DNA of 64,000 bases from Apilactobacillus nanyangensis (GCF_016861915.1 NZ_BOLX01000007.1:28287-92286), one strand, 5' to 3'; positions 1-10,092 are shown, counted from the stretch's first letter. Numbers and translations are program-made. Notes: generated by a model not told the origin, from the sequence alone.

Positions 1-265
1 CATCCAACTTCAATGAAATCTTCTTAACATTTAAAATAATTTGAGTTACGTCTTCTACAACACCAGGTACTGTAGAAAATTCATGTAAAACATCATCAAT
101 TTGAATGCTAGTTACGGCTGCACCAGGTAAAGATGAAAGTAAAATTCTACGCAACGAGTTTCCAAGAGTTGTTCCGTATCCACGTTCTAGTGGTTCAACA
201 ACAACTTCTCCATAATTATCAGTTTCATCAATCTTATGAATATTAGGTTTTTCAAATTCAATCAT
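1..265 (-). CDS. rpoA: RNA polymerase alpha subunit, N-terminal part (truncated by window edge)
   Basis: The first 88 codons of the alpha subunit are present; the rest lies beyond the left edge. The translation begins [13 protein letters not shown] and contains the family signature [20 protein letters not shown], which forms the alpha dimer interface that nucleates RNA polymerase assembly. The ATG at 265 follows an AAAGGGG ribosome binding site. It is the last gene of the alpha operon (infA-rpmJ-rpsM-rpsK-rpoA), about 70 bases after rpsK with no terminator between. Identity is certain from the sequence; only the truncation limits the description. Confidence 0.96.
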   Translation of the reverse strand, partial: MIEFEKPNIHKIDETDNYGEVVVEPLERGYGTTLGNSLRRILLSSLPGAAVTSIQIDDVLHEFSTVPGVVEDVTQIILNVKKISLKLD

Positions 266-338
266 TCTTATCTTCTACCCCTTTCAAAACGCTCTGAGTT
301 AAATATTAATTAGTCCATCATACAGAGATGAGAATAAA

Positions 339-728
339 TTAAACTCTACGACGCTTTGGAGGACGAGATCCATTATGTGGAACTGGAGTAACATCACGAA
401 TAGCAGCAACTTCTAAACCAGTTGATTGAAGTGCACGGATAGCTGATTCACGACCTGAACCAGGACCTTTAACAGCAACTTCAACAGTCTTCATACCATG
501 TTCCATAGCTGTCTTAGCAGCGGCTTCTGAAGCCATTTGTGCAGCAAATGGAGTTGATTTACGACTTCCACGGAATCCTAAAGCACCAGCAGATGACCAA
601 GCAATTGCATTACCTTGCATGTCGGTAATCATAACTAATGTGTTATTAAAAGTAGAGTGAATGTGAGCAACACCAGATTCGATGTTCTTCTTTACTCTAC
701 GCTTACGAGAACCTTTCTTTTGAACCAT
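339..728 (-). CDS. rpsK: 30S ribosomal protein S11
   Basis: 129 residues, the usual length. S11 sits on the 30S platform near the mRNA exit. The glycine-rich motif [14 protein letters not shown] and the basic tail [11 protein letters not shown] are both present and bind 16S rRNA. It lies between rpsM and rpoA in the standard alpha-operon order, and the ATG at 728 has a GGAGG site just upstream. Nothing unusual. Confidence 0.98.
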   Translation of the reverse strand: MVQKKGSRKRRVKKNIESGVAHIHSTFNNTLVMITDMQGNAIAWSSAGALGFRGSRKSTPFAAQMASEAAAKTAMEHGMKTVEVAVKGPGSGRESAIRALQSTGLEVAAIRDVTPVPHNGSRPPKRRRV

Positions 729-751
729 GATTTACTAACCTCCTTTATTTA

Positions 752-1117
752 TTATTTTTTCTTACCAGCAATAGTTACTTTTTTACCCTTACGAGTACGG
801 GCGTTGTTCTTTGTGTGTTGACCTCTAACAGGTAAACCACGACGGTGACGCATTCCACGGTAAGAACCAATTTCTTGAAGCTTCTTGATATTCATTCTTA
901 CTTCACGACGTAAGTCACCTTCAATTTTGTAATTGTCAACAACTTCACGGATTTTATCTTCTTGGTCTGGAGTTAAATCACGAACACGAACATCTTCTGA
1001 AACGCCAGCCTTTGAAAGGATTTCAGCAGCTCTACTTTGACCGATTCCAAAGATGCTAGTTAGACCAATAACGATACGCTTATCACGTGGTAAATCAATT
1101 CCGGCGATACGAGCCAT
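752..1117 (-). CDS. rpsM: 30S ribosomal protein S13
   Basis: 121 residues starting [15 protein letters not shown]13 is in the 30S head, where it contacts tRNA and the 50S subunit. The helix-hairpin-helix region (GLTSIFGIG) and the lysine-rich C-terminal tail ([16 protein letters not shown]) that reaches the P site are intact. It follows rpmJ by about 27 bases and has a GGAGGTG ribosome binding site. Confidence 0.98.
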   Translation of the reverse strand: MARIAGIDLPRDKRIVIGLTSIFGIGQSRAAEILSKAGVSEDVRVRDLTPDQEDKIREVVDNYKIEGDLRREVRMNIKKLQEIGSYRGMRHRRGLPVRGQHTKNNARTRKGKKVTIAGKKK

Positions 1118-1144
1118 TCAAACACACCTCCTGTTTATATAAAA

Positions 1145-1261
1145 TTACTTACCTTGTCTTTGTTTATGTTTTGGATTTGAGCAAATGACCATAACACGGC
1201 CTTTTCTCTTAATTACTTTACAATTTTCACACATTGGTTTTACTGATGGACGAACCTTCAT
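1145..1261 (-). CDS. rpmJ: 50S ribosomal protein L36 (zinc-ribbon form)
   Basis: A 38-residue gene, [20 protein letters not shown] to the end KHKQRQGK. Three cysteines (11, 14, 27) and a histidine (33) make the zinc ribbon, so this is the Zn-dependent C+ paralogue. L36 binds 23S rRNA beneath the L7/L12 stalk base. The ATG at 1261 has a GGAGGG site. It lies between infA and rpsM, the conserved place. No zinc-free paralogue is seen in this window. Confidence 0.96.
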   Translation of the reverse strand: MKVRPSVKPMCENCKVIKRKGRVMVICSNPKHKQRQGK

Positions 1262-1294
1262 TATATAACCCTCCTATACTTCAAGACAGTATCC

Positions 1295-1513
1295 TTACTT
1301 ATAACGGTAAGTAATACGTCCCTTGCTTAAATCATATGGTGACATTTCAACTGTGACACGATCACCAGGTAAAATACGAATGTAATGCATTCTAATTTTA
1401 CCGGAAACGTGAGCTAAAATTTCGTGACCATTTTCTAGTTCAACACGAAACATAGCATTTGGTAAGGTTTCGCTAACCTTACCTTCAATTTCAATAACAT
1501 TATCTTTAGACAA
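1295..1513 (-). CDS. infA: Translation initiation factor IF-1, TTG start
   Basis: IF-1 binds the 30S A site during initiation. The family reading [12 protein letters not shown] to the end GRITYRYK gives 72 residues, exactly the family length and a single S1/OB fold. An in-frame ATG lies upstream at 1591 but would add 26 unrelated residues. A near-perfect GAGGAGGAAA site sits 7-8 bases before a TTG at 1513, which I take as the start. A separate promoter and leader lie upstream (1619-1647), so infA may begin its own transcript. Confidence 0.95.
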   Translation of the reverse strand: MSKDNVIEIEGKVSETLPNAMFRVELENGHEILAHVSGKIRMHYIRILPGDRVTVEMSPYDLSKGRITYRYK

Positions 1514-1618
1514 AGAATTTTCCTCCTCGAAAAATACGATTACTACATAAAGGTAGCCAAATGCCAAGATATTATCGACAAAGACCGCCATGTAGCTAAT
1601 CGCAAATACACATGGGTT

Positions 1619-1647
1619 AGTTTATCACACAAACATACTTCCAGCAA
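1619..1647 (-). promoter_or_regulatory. Candidate promoter for infA and the alpha operon
   Basis: On the minus strand TTGCTG and TAAACT are separated by exactly 17 bases, in the gap between adk and infA. The -10 is imperfect. The transcript would have a leader of roughly 100 bases with a hairpin whose arms are CCATGT and ACATGG. This would allow infA to rpoA to be expressed separately from the upstream spc genes. Confidence 0.5.
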
Positions 1648-1663
1648 CAAATGCTAGCCGCAG

Positions 1664-1684
1664 AAGCAATTACTAGAATTGCTT
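1664..1684 (-). other. Hairpin spanning the adk stop codon
   Basis: Perfect 8-base arms AAGCAATT and AATTGCTT with a 5-base loop. The left arm includes the end of adk. No U-tract follows on the minus strand, so it is not a standard intrinsic terminator. It may mark an mRNA 3' end or a processing point between the spc genes and infA (inference). Confidence 0.5.
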
Positions 1685-2329
1685 AAGTATTTTGTCAATG
1701 TCTTTAGTAACATCATCAATATCTTGACCACCATCAACAGTGAATAATAAATCACGTTCTTTGTAAAAATCAATTAATGGTGTATTCATCTTGATGTTCA
1801 CATCTAAACGATTCTTAACTGTTTCAGGCTTGTCATCACTACGTTGATAAAATTCATGGCCACCACAAATATCACAAGTATCTTCAACTTTTGGCATTTT
1901 GTATAGCTTGTGGTAAGTGGCACCACAGTTCTTACAAATGAATCTACCAGAAAGTCGATCAACAAGAACTTTAGGGTCAACGTCAATATTTATAACAGCA
2001 TCCAATGGACGATCAAGCTCTTTACAAATTTCTTGCAAAGCATTTGCTTGTTCGATAGTTCTAGGAAAACCGTCTAACATATATCCTTTTTTAGTATCAT
2101 CTTGTGCAAGACGATCTTTAACAATTCCACATGTTACATCATCAGGAACCAAGTTCCCTTTGTCAATATATTGTTTTGCCTTTAATCCCATTTCAGTTTG
2201 GTCTTTTATAGCGGCACGAAAGATATCTCCAGTAGAGATATGTGGAATACCATAATTTTCAATAATGGATTCAGCTTGTGTACCTTTACCAGCTCCAGGA
2301 AGCCCCATTAAGATTAAGTTCATTGACAT
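1673..2329 (-). CDS. adk: Adenylate kinase with zinc-binding LID
   Basis: Converts ATP plus AMP to two ADP in the cytosol. 218 residues. The P-loop GLPGAGKGT is at residues 9-17, DGFPRT marks the AMP site, and the LID carries four cysteines (CKNC and CDIC) that bind zinc, the Gram-positive form. The start MSMN was chosen because GGAGGT lies 8 bases upstream. It directly follows secY, the normal place in the spc operon. Confidence 0.97.
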   Translation of the reverse strand: MSMNLILMGLPGAGKGTQAESIIENYGIPHISTGDIFRAAIKDQTEMGLKAKQYIDKGNLVPDDVTCGIVKDRLAQDDTKKGYMLDGFPRTIEQANALQEICKELDRPLDAVINIDVDPKVLVDRLSGRFICKNCGATYHKLYKMPKVEDTCDICGGHEFYQRSDDKPETVKNRLDVNIKMNTPLIDFYKERDLLFTVDGGQDIDDVTKDIDKILKQF

Positions 2330-2353
2330 ATTTAATTACCTCCATTCACACTT

Positions 2354-3670
2354 TTATAAATCATTTGGACGAGGTGATTGAATGAATCCAACATATTCTT
2401 GTTTCATCATTAAACCACGAATTTGTCTAATTGTTTCGATGGCAACACCAACAACAATTAGTAAACTAGTACCACCTAAACCGATGGATTCGTCTAAGCT
2501 CCAAACGTTTTGTGCAATTAAAGGAATTAAAGCAACAATTCCTAGGAATAGGGCTCCAACTACGCTAAGTCTCATTAGGACTTTTGACACGTAAGTTTGA
2601 GTTCCATTTCCTGGCCAAACACCTGGAATATAGCTTCCTTGTTTTTGCAAGTTTTCTGAAAGTTTTTCAGGGTTAACTTGAACAAAAGCGTAAAAGAATG
2701 TAAAGACAACAATTAATACAGTATATAAGGTAGCACCTGAAAGAGTTTGCATATTAAATACGTTACTCAATACTTGGTACCAACCATCACCAGAATGTTT
2801 ACCTGCAAAGAAAAGCAAGATTGCTTGTGGTGTTGAGATAAACGAACTGGCGAAGATAACAGGGATAACACCGGCAACATTAACCTTTAAAGGTAGGTAA
2901 CTATTGTCACCCGCGCCTGTTTCTCTTCTAGTATATTGAATTGGAATCCTACGTTCAGCTTGTTGGAACCAGGTAACAAAAGTAACAATTATTAGAATTA
3001 CAACGAATAGCGCAGCTAAGAATAAGATAGAAGGCCATAGTTGTGAAGAAGTATCTCCAACAATGTATTCCTTATATAATTGTTGAACTCCTGTAGGAAT
3101 TCTTGCGATAATACCGGCGAAGATGATCATTGAAACACCTTGACCGATACCACGATCAGTAATCATGTCACCCATCCAAGTTGTTAACATTGAACCACCG
3201 GTTAAAATTAAACCGATACTCAAATAAGTAGCAGGACCAGGATTTTGAACAAGGTTCAAACTGCTTAAAGTGTTAAATCCGGCTGTAATTCCAATAGACT
3301 GCACGAAAGCAAGAAATACTGTAAGTATTCTGGTAACTTGGTTCAACTTACGTCTACCCACGTCACCTTGTTTGCTCCATTCAACAAAACGAGGAACGAT
3401 ATCCATTTGTAATAGTTGAACGATGATTTGCGCAGTAATATATGGTGAAACACCCATAGCAAATAGTGAATAGTTAGTTAATCCACCACCACTAAAGGTG
3501 TTTAAAATGCTAACCAAGCCAGATGAAGCAACGCTTTGGAGTGCCTTAGCATTTATACCAGGTACTGTAATATAAGCACCTAATCTAAAAACAATCAATA
3601 CTCCCAAAGTAAACATGATTTTATTTCTAATATCCTTTACCTTAAAAGCGTTTTTCAAGGCTGATAGCAT
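2354..3670 (-). CDS. secY: Preprotein translocase subunit SecY
   Basis: The core channel of the Sec secretion system, a membrane protein with ten transmembrane segments, 438 residues. The plug and pore-ring region near the N-terminus (TVPGINAKALQS) and the cytosolic loops, including RRIPIQYTRR, are typical. The ATG at 3670 abuts the rplO stop at 3671-3673 with no gap, and its GAGGTGA ribosome binding site lies inside the end of rplO, so translation is probably coupled. Confidence 0.97.
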   Translation of the reverse strand: MLSALKNAFKVKDIRNKIMFTLGVLIVFRLGAYITVPGINAKALQSVASSGLVSILNTFSGGGLTNYSLFAMGVSPYITAQIIVQLLQMDIVPRFVEWSKQGDVGRRKLNQVTRILTVFLAFVQSIGITAGFNTLSSLNLVQNPGPATYLSIGLILTGGSMLTTWMGDMITDRGIGQGVSMIIFAGIIARIPTGVQQLYKEYIVGDTSSQLWPSILFLAALFVVILIIVTFVTWFQQAERRIPIQYTRRETGAGDNSYLPLKVNVAGVIPVIFASSFISTPQAILLFFAGKHSGDGWYQVLSNVFNMQTLSGATLYTVLIVVFTFFYAFVQVNPEKLSENLQKQGSYIPGVWPGNGTQTYVSKVLMRLSVVGALFLGIVALIPLIAQNVWSLDESIGLGGTSLLIVVGVAIETIRQIRGLMMKQEYVGFIQSPRPNDL

Positions 3671-4102
3671 CTAGATCACCTCGATCTTACCGCCAGCATT
3701 TTCGATGGCTGACTTAGCAGCATCAGAAAATTTGTTAGCCTTAACAGTTAGCTTCTTGTTAAGTTCACCGTTACCTAGAATCTTAATTCCATCCTTGGCA
3801 CTCTTAACGATACCAGCTTCCATTAAAGTTTCTGGTGTAACTTCAACACCGTCGTCAAATTGATCTAAAGTAGATAAGTTAACGATAGCGTATTCCTTAC
3901 GGTTAATGTTAGTGAAACCACGCTTAGGAATTCTACGGTAGAAAGGCATTTGGCCCCCTTCGAATCCAACACGTGTCTTACTACGAGCCTTTTGACCCTT
4001 TTGTCCACGACCAGAAGTCTTACCTTTACTTCCTAATCCACGACCTAGACGTTGTCTTGATGAACGTGAACCTTCGGCAGCTTTTAATTCATGTAATTTC
4101 AT
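3671..4102 (-). CDS. rplO: 50S ribosomal protein L15
   Basis: 143 residues. The extended basic N-terminus ([20 protein letters not shown]) that threads into 23S rRNA is followed by the globular domain ending GGKIEVI. It lies in the spc operon between rpmD and secY and is immediately contiguous with secY, whose ribosome binding site it contains. Confidence 0.98.
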   Translation of the reverse strand: MKLHELKAAEGSRSSRQRLGRGLGSKGKTSGRGQKGQKARSKTRVGFEGGQMPFYRRIPKRGFTNINRKEYAIVNLSTLDQFDDGVEVTPETLMEAGIVKSAKDGIKILGNGELNKKLTVKANKFSDAAKSAIENAGGKIEVI

Positions 4103-4127
4103 TTGAAGTGCACCTCCTTGTTATTTA

Positions 4128-4310
4128 TTACTTAACTTGTTCAACTTTAACTAAGTGTGCGATATGGAACAATGCTCCACGAGTTGCTTCGTTGTCAGGT
4201 TTAACAACAGTACTGTTAATACGACCTAAACCTAGCGCCTTAACAATTTTACGTTGTTTGGGGAGACGGTGTTCTGCACTGTGAGTTAAAGTAATCTTTA
4301 ATTGAGCCAT
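4128..4310 (-). CDS. rpmD: 50S ribosomal protein L30
   Basis: 60 residues, [11 protein letters not shown] to EQVK, the short bacterial form with a ferredoxin-like fold. It has the usual [20 protein letters not shown] stretch. It sits between rpsE and rplO, 14 bases after rpsE. Confidence 0.97.
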   Translation of the reverse strand: MAQLKITLTHSAEHRLPKQRKIVKALGLGRINSTVVKPDNEATRGALFHIAHLVKVEQVK

Positions 4311-4324
4311 CTTCTAACCCCTCC

Positions 4325-4828
4325 TTATTCTGCTAAATGTTGAGCAGAAACGCCACGTAAAGTAGCAACTTTTTCTGCACTCTTCAATGCTTTTAGTCCT
4401 TCAAAAGTAGCACGAATAGCATTGATTGGAGTATCTGAACCTAAACGCTTACTTGTAACATCGTCAATACCAGCTAATTCCATAACTGAACGAACGGCAC
4501 CACCAGCGGCAACACCAGAACCTTCTTCAGCAGGTTTTAACATGATCTTACCACCACCATAAGTACCGATAATTTCATGAGGAATAGTAGTACCAACCTT
4601 AGGAACACTAATTAAGTTCTTACGACCATCTTCAACAGCCTTACGGATAGCATCTGGAACTTCTTGAGCTTTACCAGTACCGAATCCGACGTGACCATTT
4701 CTATCACCAACAACAACTAAAGCAGCAAAACGTAGACGACGTCCACCTTTAACAACCTTAGTAATACGGTTGATTGATACGACAGTATCTTCAAGTTCTA
4801 ATTTATTTGGATCAATAAATTCAGCCAT
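4325..4828 (-). CDS. rpsE: 30S ribosomal protein S5
   Basis: 167 residues. S5 lies near the decoding site and helps fidelity. The N-terminal double-stranded-RNA-binding fold ([20 protein letters not shown]) and the C-terminal domain with [16 protein letters not shown] are both complete. The loop VVKGGRR, where spectinomycin-resistance changes arise in other bacteria, has the ordinary sequence. Spc operon, between rplR and rpmD. Confidence 0.98.
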   Translation of the reverse strand: MAEFIDPNKLELEDTVVSINRITKVVKGGRRLRFAALVVVGDRNGHVGFGTGKAQEVPDAIRKAVEDGRKNLISVPKVGTTIPHEIIGTYGGGKIMLKPAEEGSGVAAGGAVRSVMELAGIDDVTSKRLGSDTPINAIRATFEGLKALKSAEKVATLRGVSAQHLAE

Positions 4829-4848
4829 TGCGGTTATTCCTCCTTTTA

Positions 4849-5205
4849 TTAAAATTCTAGTCCGTTTTCACGTGCAGCTTCAGCAAGAGCTTGTACACGT
4901 CCATGGTATAAGTAACCACCACGATCGAAAACAACATTTTTAACATTTTTTTCAACGGCACGTTTGGCAACTAAAGCACCAACAGATGATGCTTGTTCAG
5001 TCTTGTTTGAACCGTTAACTTCTTTGTCTAGAGTTGAGGCACTAGCAAGCGTAACACCCGCTACGTCATCAATAACTTGAGCGTAGATGTTTTTGTTAGA
5101 ACGGTATACGTTCAAACGTGGGCACACAGCAGTACCAGAGATTTTGTTACGGACACGCAAGTGACGACGTTGACGTGTCTTGTTTTTATCTGGTTTATTA
5201 ATCAA
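4849..5205 (-). CDS. rplR: 50S ribosomal protein L18, TTG start
   Basis: L18 binds 5S rRNA. The reading from TTG at 5205 ([18 protein letters not shown]) gives 118 residues, the usual length. A GTG at 5214 would add three residues, but it overlaps the ribosome binding site GAGGTG, which lies 6 bases before the TTG. I therefore choose the TTG. The C-terminus ends [10 protein letters not shown], typical for the family. Confidence 0.94.
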   Translation of the reverse strand: MINKPDKNKTRQRRHLRVRNKISGTAVCPRLNVYRSNKNIYAQVIDDVAGVTLASASTLDKEVNGSNKTEQASSVGALVAKRAVEKNVKNVVFDRGGYLYHGRVQALAEAARENGLEF

Positions 5206-5259
5206 AATAGTCACCTCTTAAATATTAATTAAAATAGTTAAGCAATGAGATCTAACTCA

Positions 5260-5799
5260 TTACTTACCTGTCTTACCTTCCTTACGACGTACAACTTCGT
5301 TTTCGTAACGAATACCTTTACCCTTGTAAGGTTCAGGTGAACGAACAGCACGAACACGAGCTGCAAAGTCACCAACGTGTTCTTTGTTGATACCGCTGAT
5401 AGTAATAGTTAAACTATCTGGAGTTTCAACCTTAAGATCATCATTGATTTGCATTTCAACAGGGTTGGAGTAACCAACGTTTAATTCTAGGACAGAACCT
5501 TTAGCTTGAGCACGGTAACCAACACCGACTAGCTTAAGTGTCTTAGTAAAACCATTTGATACACCTTCAACCATGTTGTTTAAGTTAGCACGCATAGTAC
5601 CGTGCATTGCACGGGTCTTGTTATCGTATCTAACTGCTGGTTCAAAAGTTACAACGTTATCATTAACGTTCATCTTGATAATTGGTGAGAATTCACGAGT
5701 TAGTGAACCCTTAGCACCTTTAACAGTTACGTTGTTACCTTCAGTTGATAATTCAACACCTTCAGGTAAAACAATCTTTCTGTAACCAATACGACTCAT
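5260..5799 (-). CDS. rplF: 50S ribosomal protein L6
   Basis: 179 residues from [15 protein letters not shown]6 has two related beta-sheet domains and binds near the sarcin-ricin loop; the C-terminal signature [14 protein letters not shown] is present. An open frame continues 7 codons upstream to 5820, but GGAGGTG lies 8 bases before the ATG at 5799, so that start is chosen. Between rpsH and rplR. Confidence 0.97.
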   Translation of the reverse strand: MSRIGYRKIVLPEGVELSTEGNNVTVKGAKGSLTREFSPIIKMNVNDNVVTFEPAVRYDNKTRAMHGTMRANLNNMVEGVSNGFTKTLKLVGVGYRAQAKGSVLELNVGYSNPVEMQINDDLKVETPDSLTITISGINKEHVGDFAARVRAVRSPEPYKGKGIRYENEVVRRKEGKTGK

Positions 5800-5830
5800 T
5801 TCATTACACCTCCAATTCAAGCAAAAAGTA

Positions 5831-6229
5831 TTACCAAATGTAAGCTAATACTTCTCCACCAATTTTTTTAGCACGAGCTTCTTTATCAGTGATAACACCT
5901 TCAGAAGTTGAGATAATTGCAATACCTAAACCATTTAATACCTTAGGAATTGAATCAGATTTTACGTATGAACGTAGACCTGGTTTTGAAATACGCTTCA
6001 AGCCAGTGATAACACGTTCATTGTTCTTACCATATTTTAGGAATACGCGGATAACGCCTTGTTTGTCGTCTTCAACGTATTCAACATCGCGAACGAAACC
6101 TTCACGTTTTAAGATTTCAGCAATGTTGTTTTTGATTTTTGAAGCTGGAACTTCAACTGAATCGTGACGAGCCATGTTGGCGTTACGAATTCTAGTTAAT
6201 AAGTCAGCGATTGGATCTGTCATGGACAT
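5831..6229 (-). CDS. rpsH: 30S ribosomal protein S8
   Basis: 132 residues, [20 protein letters not shown] to [10 protein letters not shown]8 binds helix 21 of 16S rRNA; the C-terminal signature [19 protein letters not shown] is intact. The first ATG was kept because GGAGGT lies 8 bases upstream. In Gammaproteobacteria S8 represses the spc operon; I see no clear S8-like target here. Confidence 0.98.
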   Translation of the reverse strand: MSMTDPIADLLTRIRNANMARHDSVEVPASKIKNNIAEILKREGFVRDVEYVEDDKQGVIRVFLKYGKNNERVITGLKRISKPGLRSYVKSDSIPKVLNGLGIAIISTSEGVITDKEARAKKIGGEVLAYIW

Positions 6230-6262
6230 TAACGTAGACCTCCTATCTAATTATAGTTAATT

Positions 6263-6448
6263 TTACCAACTTGCCTTCTTCATACCAGGGATTTGGCCTT
6301 TGTGCGCAAGATCTCTGATGCATAGACGGCATAAATGAAACTTCTTGTAAACTGAATGAGGTCTACCACAGCGTTCACAACGAGTGTAATTTCTTGTTGA
6401 GAATTTAGCAGGACGTTCACTTTTTACAACTAATGCTTTTCTAGCCAT
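6263..6448 (-). CDS. rpsN: 30S ribosomal protein S14, type Z
   Basis: 61 residues with a zinc ribbon formed by Cys24, Cys27, Cys40 and Cys43 (CERC and CRLC). This short zinc form is common in Firmicutes and sits in the 30S head. It lies between rplE and rpsH. Confidence 0.98.
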   Translation of the reverse strand: MARKALVVKSERPAKFSTRNYTRCERCGRPHSVYKKFHLCRLCIRDLAHKGQIPGMKKASW

Positions 6449-6466
6449 ATTATTTATACCCTCCTA

Positions 6467-7009
6467 TTATTTTGCAAATGGCATACCGAATTGAGTTAAC
6501 AATTCTTTGGATTCTTCGTCAGTGTTAGCAGTTGTAACAATAACGATGTCTAATCCACGTACACGGTTAACGTTATCGTAGTTAATTTCTGGGAAAATTA
6601 ATTGTTCACGAATACCTAGAGTGTAGTTACCACGACCGTCGAATGAACGGTTGTTAACACCATGGAAGTCACGAACACGTGGTAATGAAACGTTAACTAA
6701 CTTGTCTAAGAAGTCATACATACGTTCACCACGTAGAGTAACTTTGGCACCAATTGACATACCTTCACGTAAACGGAAGCCGGCGATTGATTTCTTAGCC
6801 TTAGTTACTAGAGGTTTTTGACCAGAAATTAGAGTTAATTCTGAAACAGCTTCGTCTAAATTCTTAGCGTTAGTAACAGCGTCACCAACACCCATGTTTA
6901 GAACGATCTTTTCAATTTTTGGAGCTTGCATAACTGAAGAGTAGTTAAACTTTTCAACTAATGCTTTTGTAATTTCATTTTTGTACTTATCTTGTAAACG
7001 GTTTGACAT
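6467..7009 (-). CDS. rplE: 50S ribosomal protein L5
   Basis: 180 residues from [14 protein letters not shown]5 binds 5S rRNA and contacts the P-site tRNA. The motif [15 protein letters not shown] and the C-terminal [15 protein letters not shown] region are typical. The frame is open 7 codons further upstream from a TTG, but AGGAGG lies about 10 bases before the ATG at 7009, and that reading matches the family start. Confidence 0.96.
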   Translation of the reverse strand: MSNRLQDKYKNEITKALVEKFNYSSVMQAPKIEKIVLNMGVGDAVTNAKNLDEAVSELTLISGQKPLVTKAKKSIAGFRLREGMSIGAKVTLRGERMYDFLDKLVNVSLPRVRDFHGVNNRSFDGRGNYTLGIREQLIFPEINYDNVNRVRGLDIVIVTTANTDEESKELLTQFGMPFAK

Positions 7010-7037
7010 GGAAAGGTATCCTCCTTTCAATTAAATT

Positions 7038-7346
7038 TTAATCGATTGATTTGTTTGATTTTTTAGAAATACGAACTTTCTTACCATTTTCAATTTTGAA
7101 TCCAACCTTAGTTGGTTCGTTAGTTGATGGGTCAATTAACATAACGTTTGAAACATGAATTGGAGCTTCAACTTCATTAATGCCACCTTGTGGGTTAGCT
7201 TGTGAAGCTTTTTGATGTTTCTTAACAATGTTAATGCCTTCAACGATTACGCGATCTTTTGAAGCGATAGTCTTGGTAACAGTACCTTCTTTACCTTTAT
7301 CCTTACCACTAATAACGCGAACTTTGTCACCGGTTTTAATAAACAT
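7038..7346 (-). CDS. rplX: 50S ribosomal protein L24
   Basis: 102 residues. The N-terminal KOW motif ([18 protein letters not shown]) is the 23S rRNA contact and an early assembly initiator. It follows rplN and precedes rplE in the standard spc order. A GGAGGTG site precedes the ATG. Confidence 0.98.
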   Translation of the reverse strand: MFIKTGDKVRVISGKDKGKEGTVTKTIASKDRVIVEGINIVKKHQKASQANPQGGINEVEAPIHVSNVMLIDPSTNEPTKVGFKIENGKKVRISKKSNKSID

Positions 7347-7378
7347 TTCTTGGCACCTCCTTGGTTGACATTGATTAA

Positions 7379-7747
7379 TTAAAGTACTTCAGGGGCTAGA
7401 GAAACGATCTTCATGAATTCGTTGTCACGTAGTTCACGTGCAACTGGTCCGAAAATACGAGTTCCCTTTGGACTTTTATCATCTTGAACAAGTACGGCAG
7501 CATTTTCATCGAAACGGATGTATGAACCATCTGCACGACGTGATACTGACTTAGTTCTTACGATTACAGCCTTAACAACGTCACCCTTTTTGACAACGCC
7601 ACCTGGTGTTGCTTGTTTAACAGTAGCAACAATGATATCACCGATACCTGCATATCTTCTGCTTGATCCACCTAAAACTTTAATAGTTAAAAGTTCACGA
7701 GCACCTGAGTTATCAGCAACTTTCAAACGACTTTCTTGTTGAATCAT
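7379..7747 (-). CDS. rplN: 50S ribosomal protein L14
   Basis: 122 residues, [18 protein letters not shown] to SLAPEVL, the universal beta-barrel L14 that forms an intersubunit bridge. It is the first gene of what is classically the spc operon. No separate promoter is obvious in the 52 bases after rpsQ, so S10 and spc genes are probably co-transcribed. Confidence 0.98.
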   Translation of the reverse strand: MIQQESRLKVADNSGARELLTIKVLGGSSRRYAGIGDIIVATVKQATPGGVVKKGDVVKAVIVRTKSVSRRADGSYIRFDENAAVLVQDDKSPKGTRIFGPVARELRDNEFMKIVSLAPEVL

Positions 7748-7799
7748 TAGCTAATACCCTCCTTCCGGTATTTACTCAGAATACGATAAAATTCTTATG

Positions 7800-8060
7800 T
7801 TAGATAATAACAGCTTTTTCAACGATATTAACTAGACGGAAATTCTTAGTAGCTGATAGCTTACGTGTTTCCATAATTTCTACAACATCGCCTAACTTAG
7901 CTTCATTGTTTTCATCATGAGCTTTGTACTTCTTTGAGTACTTAACACGTTTTCCGTAAGTAGGATGTGTTTTGTAAGTTTCAACAACAACAGTAATGGT
8001 TTTGTCCATCTTGTCTGAAACAACACGGCCTCTGTAGACCTTACGCATATTACGTTCCAT
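7800..8060 (-). CDS. rpsQ: 30S ribosomal protein S17
   Basis: 86 residues, an OB-fold protein with the signature [20 protein letters not shown]. The ATG at 8060 follows GGAGGT by 9 bases. Last gene of the classical S10 operon; a short AT-rich gap leads to rplN. Confidence 0.97.
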   Translation of the reverse strand: MERNMRKVYRGRVVSDKMDKTITVVVETYKTHPTYGKRVKYSKKYKAHDENNEAKLGDVVEIMETRKLSATKNFRLVNIVEKAVII

Positions 8061-8084
8061 ATTACATTGACCTCCTATCGTATT

Positions 8085-8279
8085 CTATTTGTTTAGTTCT
8101 TGTTGACGCAAAGCAGTTTTGATACGTGCAATGTTCTTACGAACTTGCTTCAATCTTGCAGTGTTTTCCAATTGACCAGTAGCTAATTGAAAACGAAGGT
8201 TGAATAGTTCTTCTTTATAGCTTTGTTCTTTTTCATGCATTTGAGCAGTGGTTAGTTCATTAATTTCTTTAGCCTTCAT
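8085..8279 (-). CDS. rpmC: 50S ribosomal protein L29
   Basis: 64 residues from [14 protein letters not shown], an antiparallel helical hairpin near the peptide exit tunnel. The ATG at 8279 overlaps the end of rplP by 11 bases, with AGGTGG inside rplP as its ribosome binding site. An in-frame GTG at 8291 is less likely because it lies within that site. The overlap implies translational coupling. Confidence 0.94.
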   Translation of the reverse strand: MKAKEINELTTAQMHEKEQSYKEELFNLRFQLATGQLENTARLKQVRKNIARIKTALRQQELNK

Positions 8280-8703
8280 TTGATTCGCCACCTACTTCCT
8301 CACGTTTAATAATCTTTGTTCGAACAGGAAGTTTAGCTGAAGCTAAACGTAAAGCTTCTAGAGCAACTTCTTCAGAAACTCCACCAACTTCGAATAGGAC
8401 TTTTCCACGTTTAACTGGAGCAACCCATCCTGCTGGAGAACCTTTACCATTACCCATACGAACCCCTACACCTTTTTCAGTGTATGACTTGTGAGGGAAA
8501 ATCTTAATCCAAACTTTCCCACCACGCTTCATATGTCTTGTCATAGCAATACGACAAGCTTCGATTTGACGGTTAGTGATCCAATGTGAATCGATTGATT
8601 GTAAACCAAATTCACCGAATGAAACAGTGTTTCCACCCTTTGAATGACCACGTAACTTACCACGGTGTTCACGACGGAACTTAACACGTTTTGGTACTAG
8701 CAT
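8269..8703 (-). CDS. rplP: 50S ribosomal protein L16
   Basis: 144 residues. L16 lies near the A site and peptidyl transferase centre. [19 protein letters not shown] and the loop [16 protein letters not shown] are classical. Only two bases separate it from rpsC, and its end overlaps rpmC. Confidence 0.98.
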   Translation of the reverse strand: MLVPKRVKFRREHRGKLRGHSKGGNTVSFGEFGLQSIDSHWITNRQIEACRIAMTRHMKRGGKVWIKIFPHKSYTEKGVGVRMGNGKGSPAGWVAPVKRGKVLFEVGGVSEEVALEALRLASAKLPVRTKIIKREEVGGESNEG

Positions 8704-8705
8704 GT

Positions 8706-9377
8706 TTATTTCCCTCCTTTATCGTTTTCTTGAGCATCGTTAACTGCTTGTGGTAAAACTTCACCACGGTAGATCCAAGTTTTTACACCAATTGATCCGT
8801 AAGTAGTGTGAGCTTCTTCCCAAGCGTAGTCGATGTCTGCTCTTAGTGTATGCAATGGAACAGTTCCTTCAGCGTATGCTTCCACACGTGACATATCTGC
8901 ACCATTTAGACGACCAGCAACTTGAGTTTTGATACCCTTAGCACCGGCACGACGAGAGCGTTGCATTGATTGACGCATTGCACGACGGAATGCTACACGG
9001 CCTTCCAATTGACGAGCAATGTTTTCACCAACAAGTTTTGCATCTAAATCAGGTTTCTTGATTTCGATGATGTTGATGTGAACTCTCTTACCTGTTAAAT
9101 TGTTTAATTCTTTACGAAGATTTTCGACTTCTGATCCGCCTTTACCGATAACCATACCTGGTTTAGCAGTGTGAATTGAAACGTTAACACGCTTTGCAGC
9201 ACGTTCGATAACAACTCTTGATACGGAAGCGTCAGCGAGTCTCTTACTAATGTATTCACGGATTTTTAGGTCTTCGTTAAGATCGTTAGCAAAGTCAGCT
9301 TTTTCAGCGTACCATTTTGCGTCCCAATCGCGAATAACTCCGACACGTAATCCAGTAGGATTTACTTTTTGACCCAC
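8706..9377 (-). CDS. rpsC: 30S ribosomal protein S3
   Basis: 223 residues. The N-terminal KH domain carries the GXXG loop in [16 protein letters not shown], and the C-terminal domain has TEA-type [18 protein letters not shown]3 lines the mRNA entry channel. Position between rplV and rplP is standard. Confidence 0.98.
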   Translation of the reverse strand: MGQKVNPTGLRVGVIRDWDAKWYAEKADFANDLNEDLKIREYISKRLADASVSRVVIERAAKRVNVSIHTAKPGMVIGKGGSEVENLRKELNNLTGKRVHINIIEIKKPDLDAKLVGENIARQLEGRVAFRRAMRQSMQRSRRAGAKGIKTQVAGRLNGADMSRVEAYAEGTVPLHTLRADIDYAWEEAHTTYGSIGVKTWIYRGEVLPQAVNDAQENDKGGK

Positions 9378-9389
9378 GGCTAATCCCTC

Positions 9390-9737
9390 CTATTTTTCTG
9401 ATACTACAACTGTGATATGACTAGTACGTTTGTTGATTGGAGAAGCAGAACCTTTTGCTCTTGGACGGAAACGTTTTAAAGTTGGTCCTTCGTTAACAAA
9501 AACTTCGCTTACTACCAAGTCTTCACGATCTAAATCAAAATTATTTTCTGCATTTGCTACAGCTGACATTAAAACTTTTGAAACAACTGGTGAAGCTCCT
9601 CTTGGAGTGAACTTCAAGATTGCAGCTGCTTCTGAAACGCTTTTACCTCTAATAAGATCAACTACAAGGCGGACCTTACGTGCGGCAATGCGAACAGTTC
9701 TAGCAGTAGCTTTTGCTGATGTAACTTGTTCAGCCAT
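9390..9737 (-). CDS. rplV: 50S ribosomal protein L22
   Basis: 115 residues. L22 lines the nascent-peptide tunnel with a long beta hairpin; the tip region [20 protein letters not shown] is intact, and macrolide-resistance changes in other bacteria cluster here. Between rpsS and rpsC. Confidence 0.98.
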   Translation of the reverse strand: MAEQVTSAKATARTVRIAARKVRLVVDLIRGKSVSEAAAILKFTPRGASPVVSKVLMSAVANAENNFDLDREDLVVSEVFVNEGPTLKRFRPRAKGSASPINKRTSHITVVVSEK

Positions 9738-9753
9738 TTGTTATCCTCCTTGC

Positions 9754-10029
9754 TTAAACAGTTTTCTTATCGTCGTTTCCATGTCCATGGAAAGTACGAG
9801 TTGGTACGAATTCACCTAGTTTGTGACCTACCATATCTTCTTGAATATAAACTGGAACGTTCTTTCTTCCATCATAAACAGCGATAGTGTAGCCAATGAA
9901 ACTAGGGAAGATTGTTGAACGACGTGACCATGTCTTGATTACGTCTTTCTTGTCTTGGTCTTTTTGAGCATCAATTTTCTTTAAAAGATGCTTATCGGCA
10001 AAAGGTCCCTTTTTTAAACTACGAGACAT
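9754..10029 (-). CDS. rpsS: 30S ribosomal protein S19
   Basis: 91 residues, [18 protein letters not shown] with the downstream signature [13 protein letters not shown]19 pairs with S13 in the 30S head. It follows rplB after a 63-base gap that contains a UUCG hairpin (10067-10082). GAGGAGG lies before the ATG. Confidence 0.98.
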   Translation of the reverse strand: MSRSLKKGPFADKHLLKKIDAQKDQDKKDVIKTWSRRSTIFPSFIGYTIAVYDGRKNVPVYIQEDMVGHKLGEFVPTRTFHGHGNDDKKTV

Positions 10030-10066
10030 TATGAAACCTCCTCTTCAAAATCAGTATAGGGAAGTG

Positions 10067-10082
10067 TATACCCGAAGGTATA
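10067..10082 (-). other. UUCG-tetraloop hairpin between rplB and rpsS
   Basis: On the minus strand TATACC and GGTATA flank TTCG, giving a six-base-pair stem with the extra-stable cUUCGg loop. No U-tract follows. It sits just after the rplB stop and well before the rpsS ribosome binding site, so it is more likely a stability or processing element than a terminator. Confidence 0.6.
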
Positions 10083-10092
10083 ACTTAGTTTA

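Noticed and set aside
4849..5214. GTG at 5214 as the rplR start.
   Set aside because: It overlaps the GAGGTG ribosome binding site that serves the TTG at 5205, and the TTG gives the family length.
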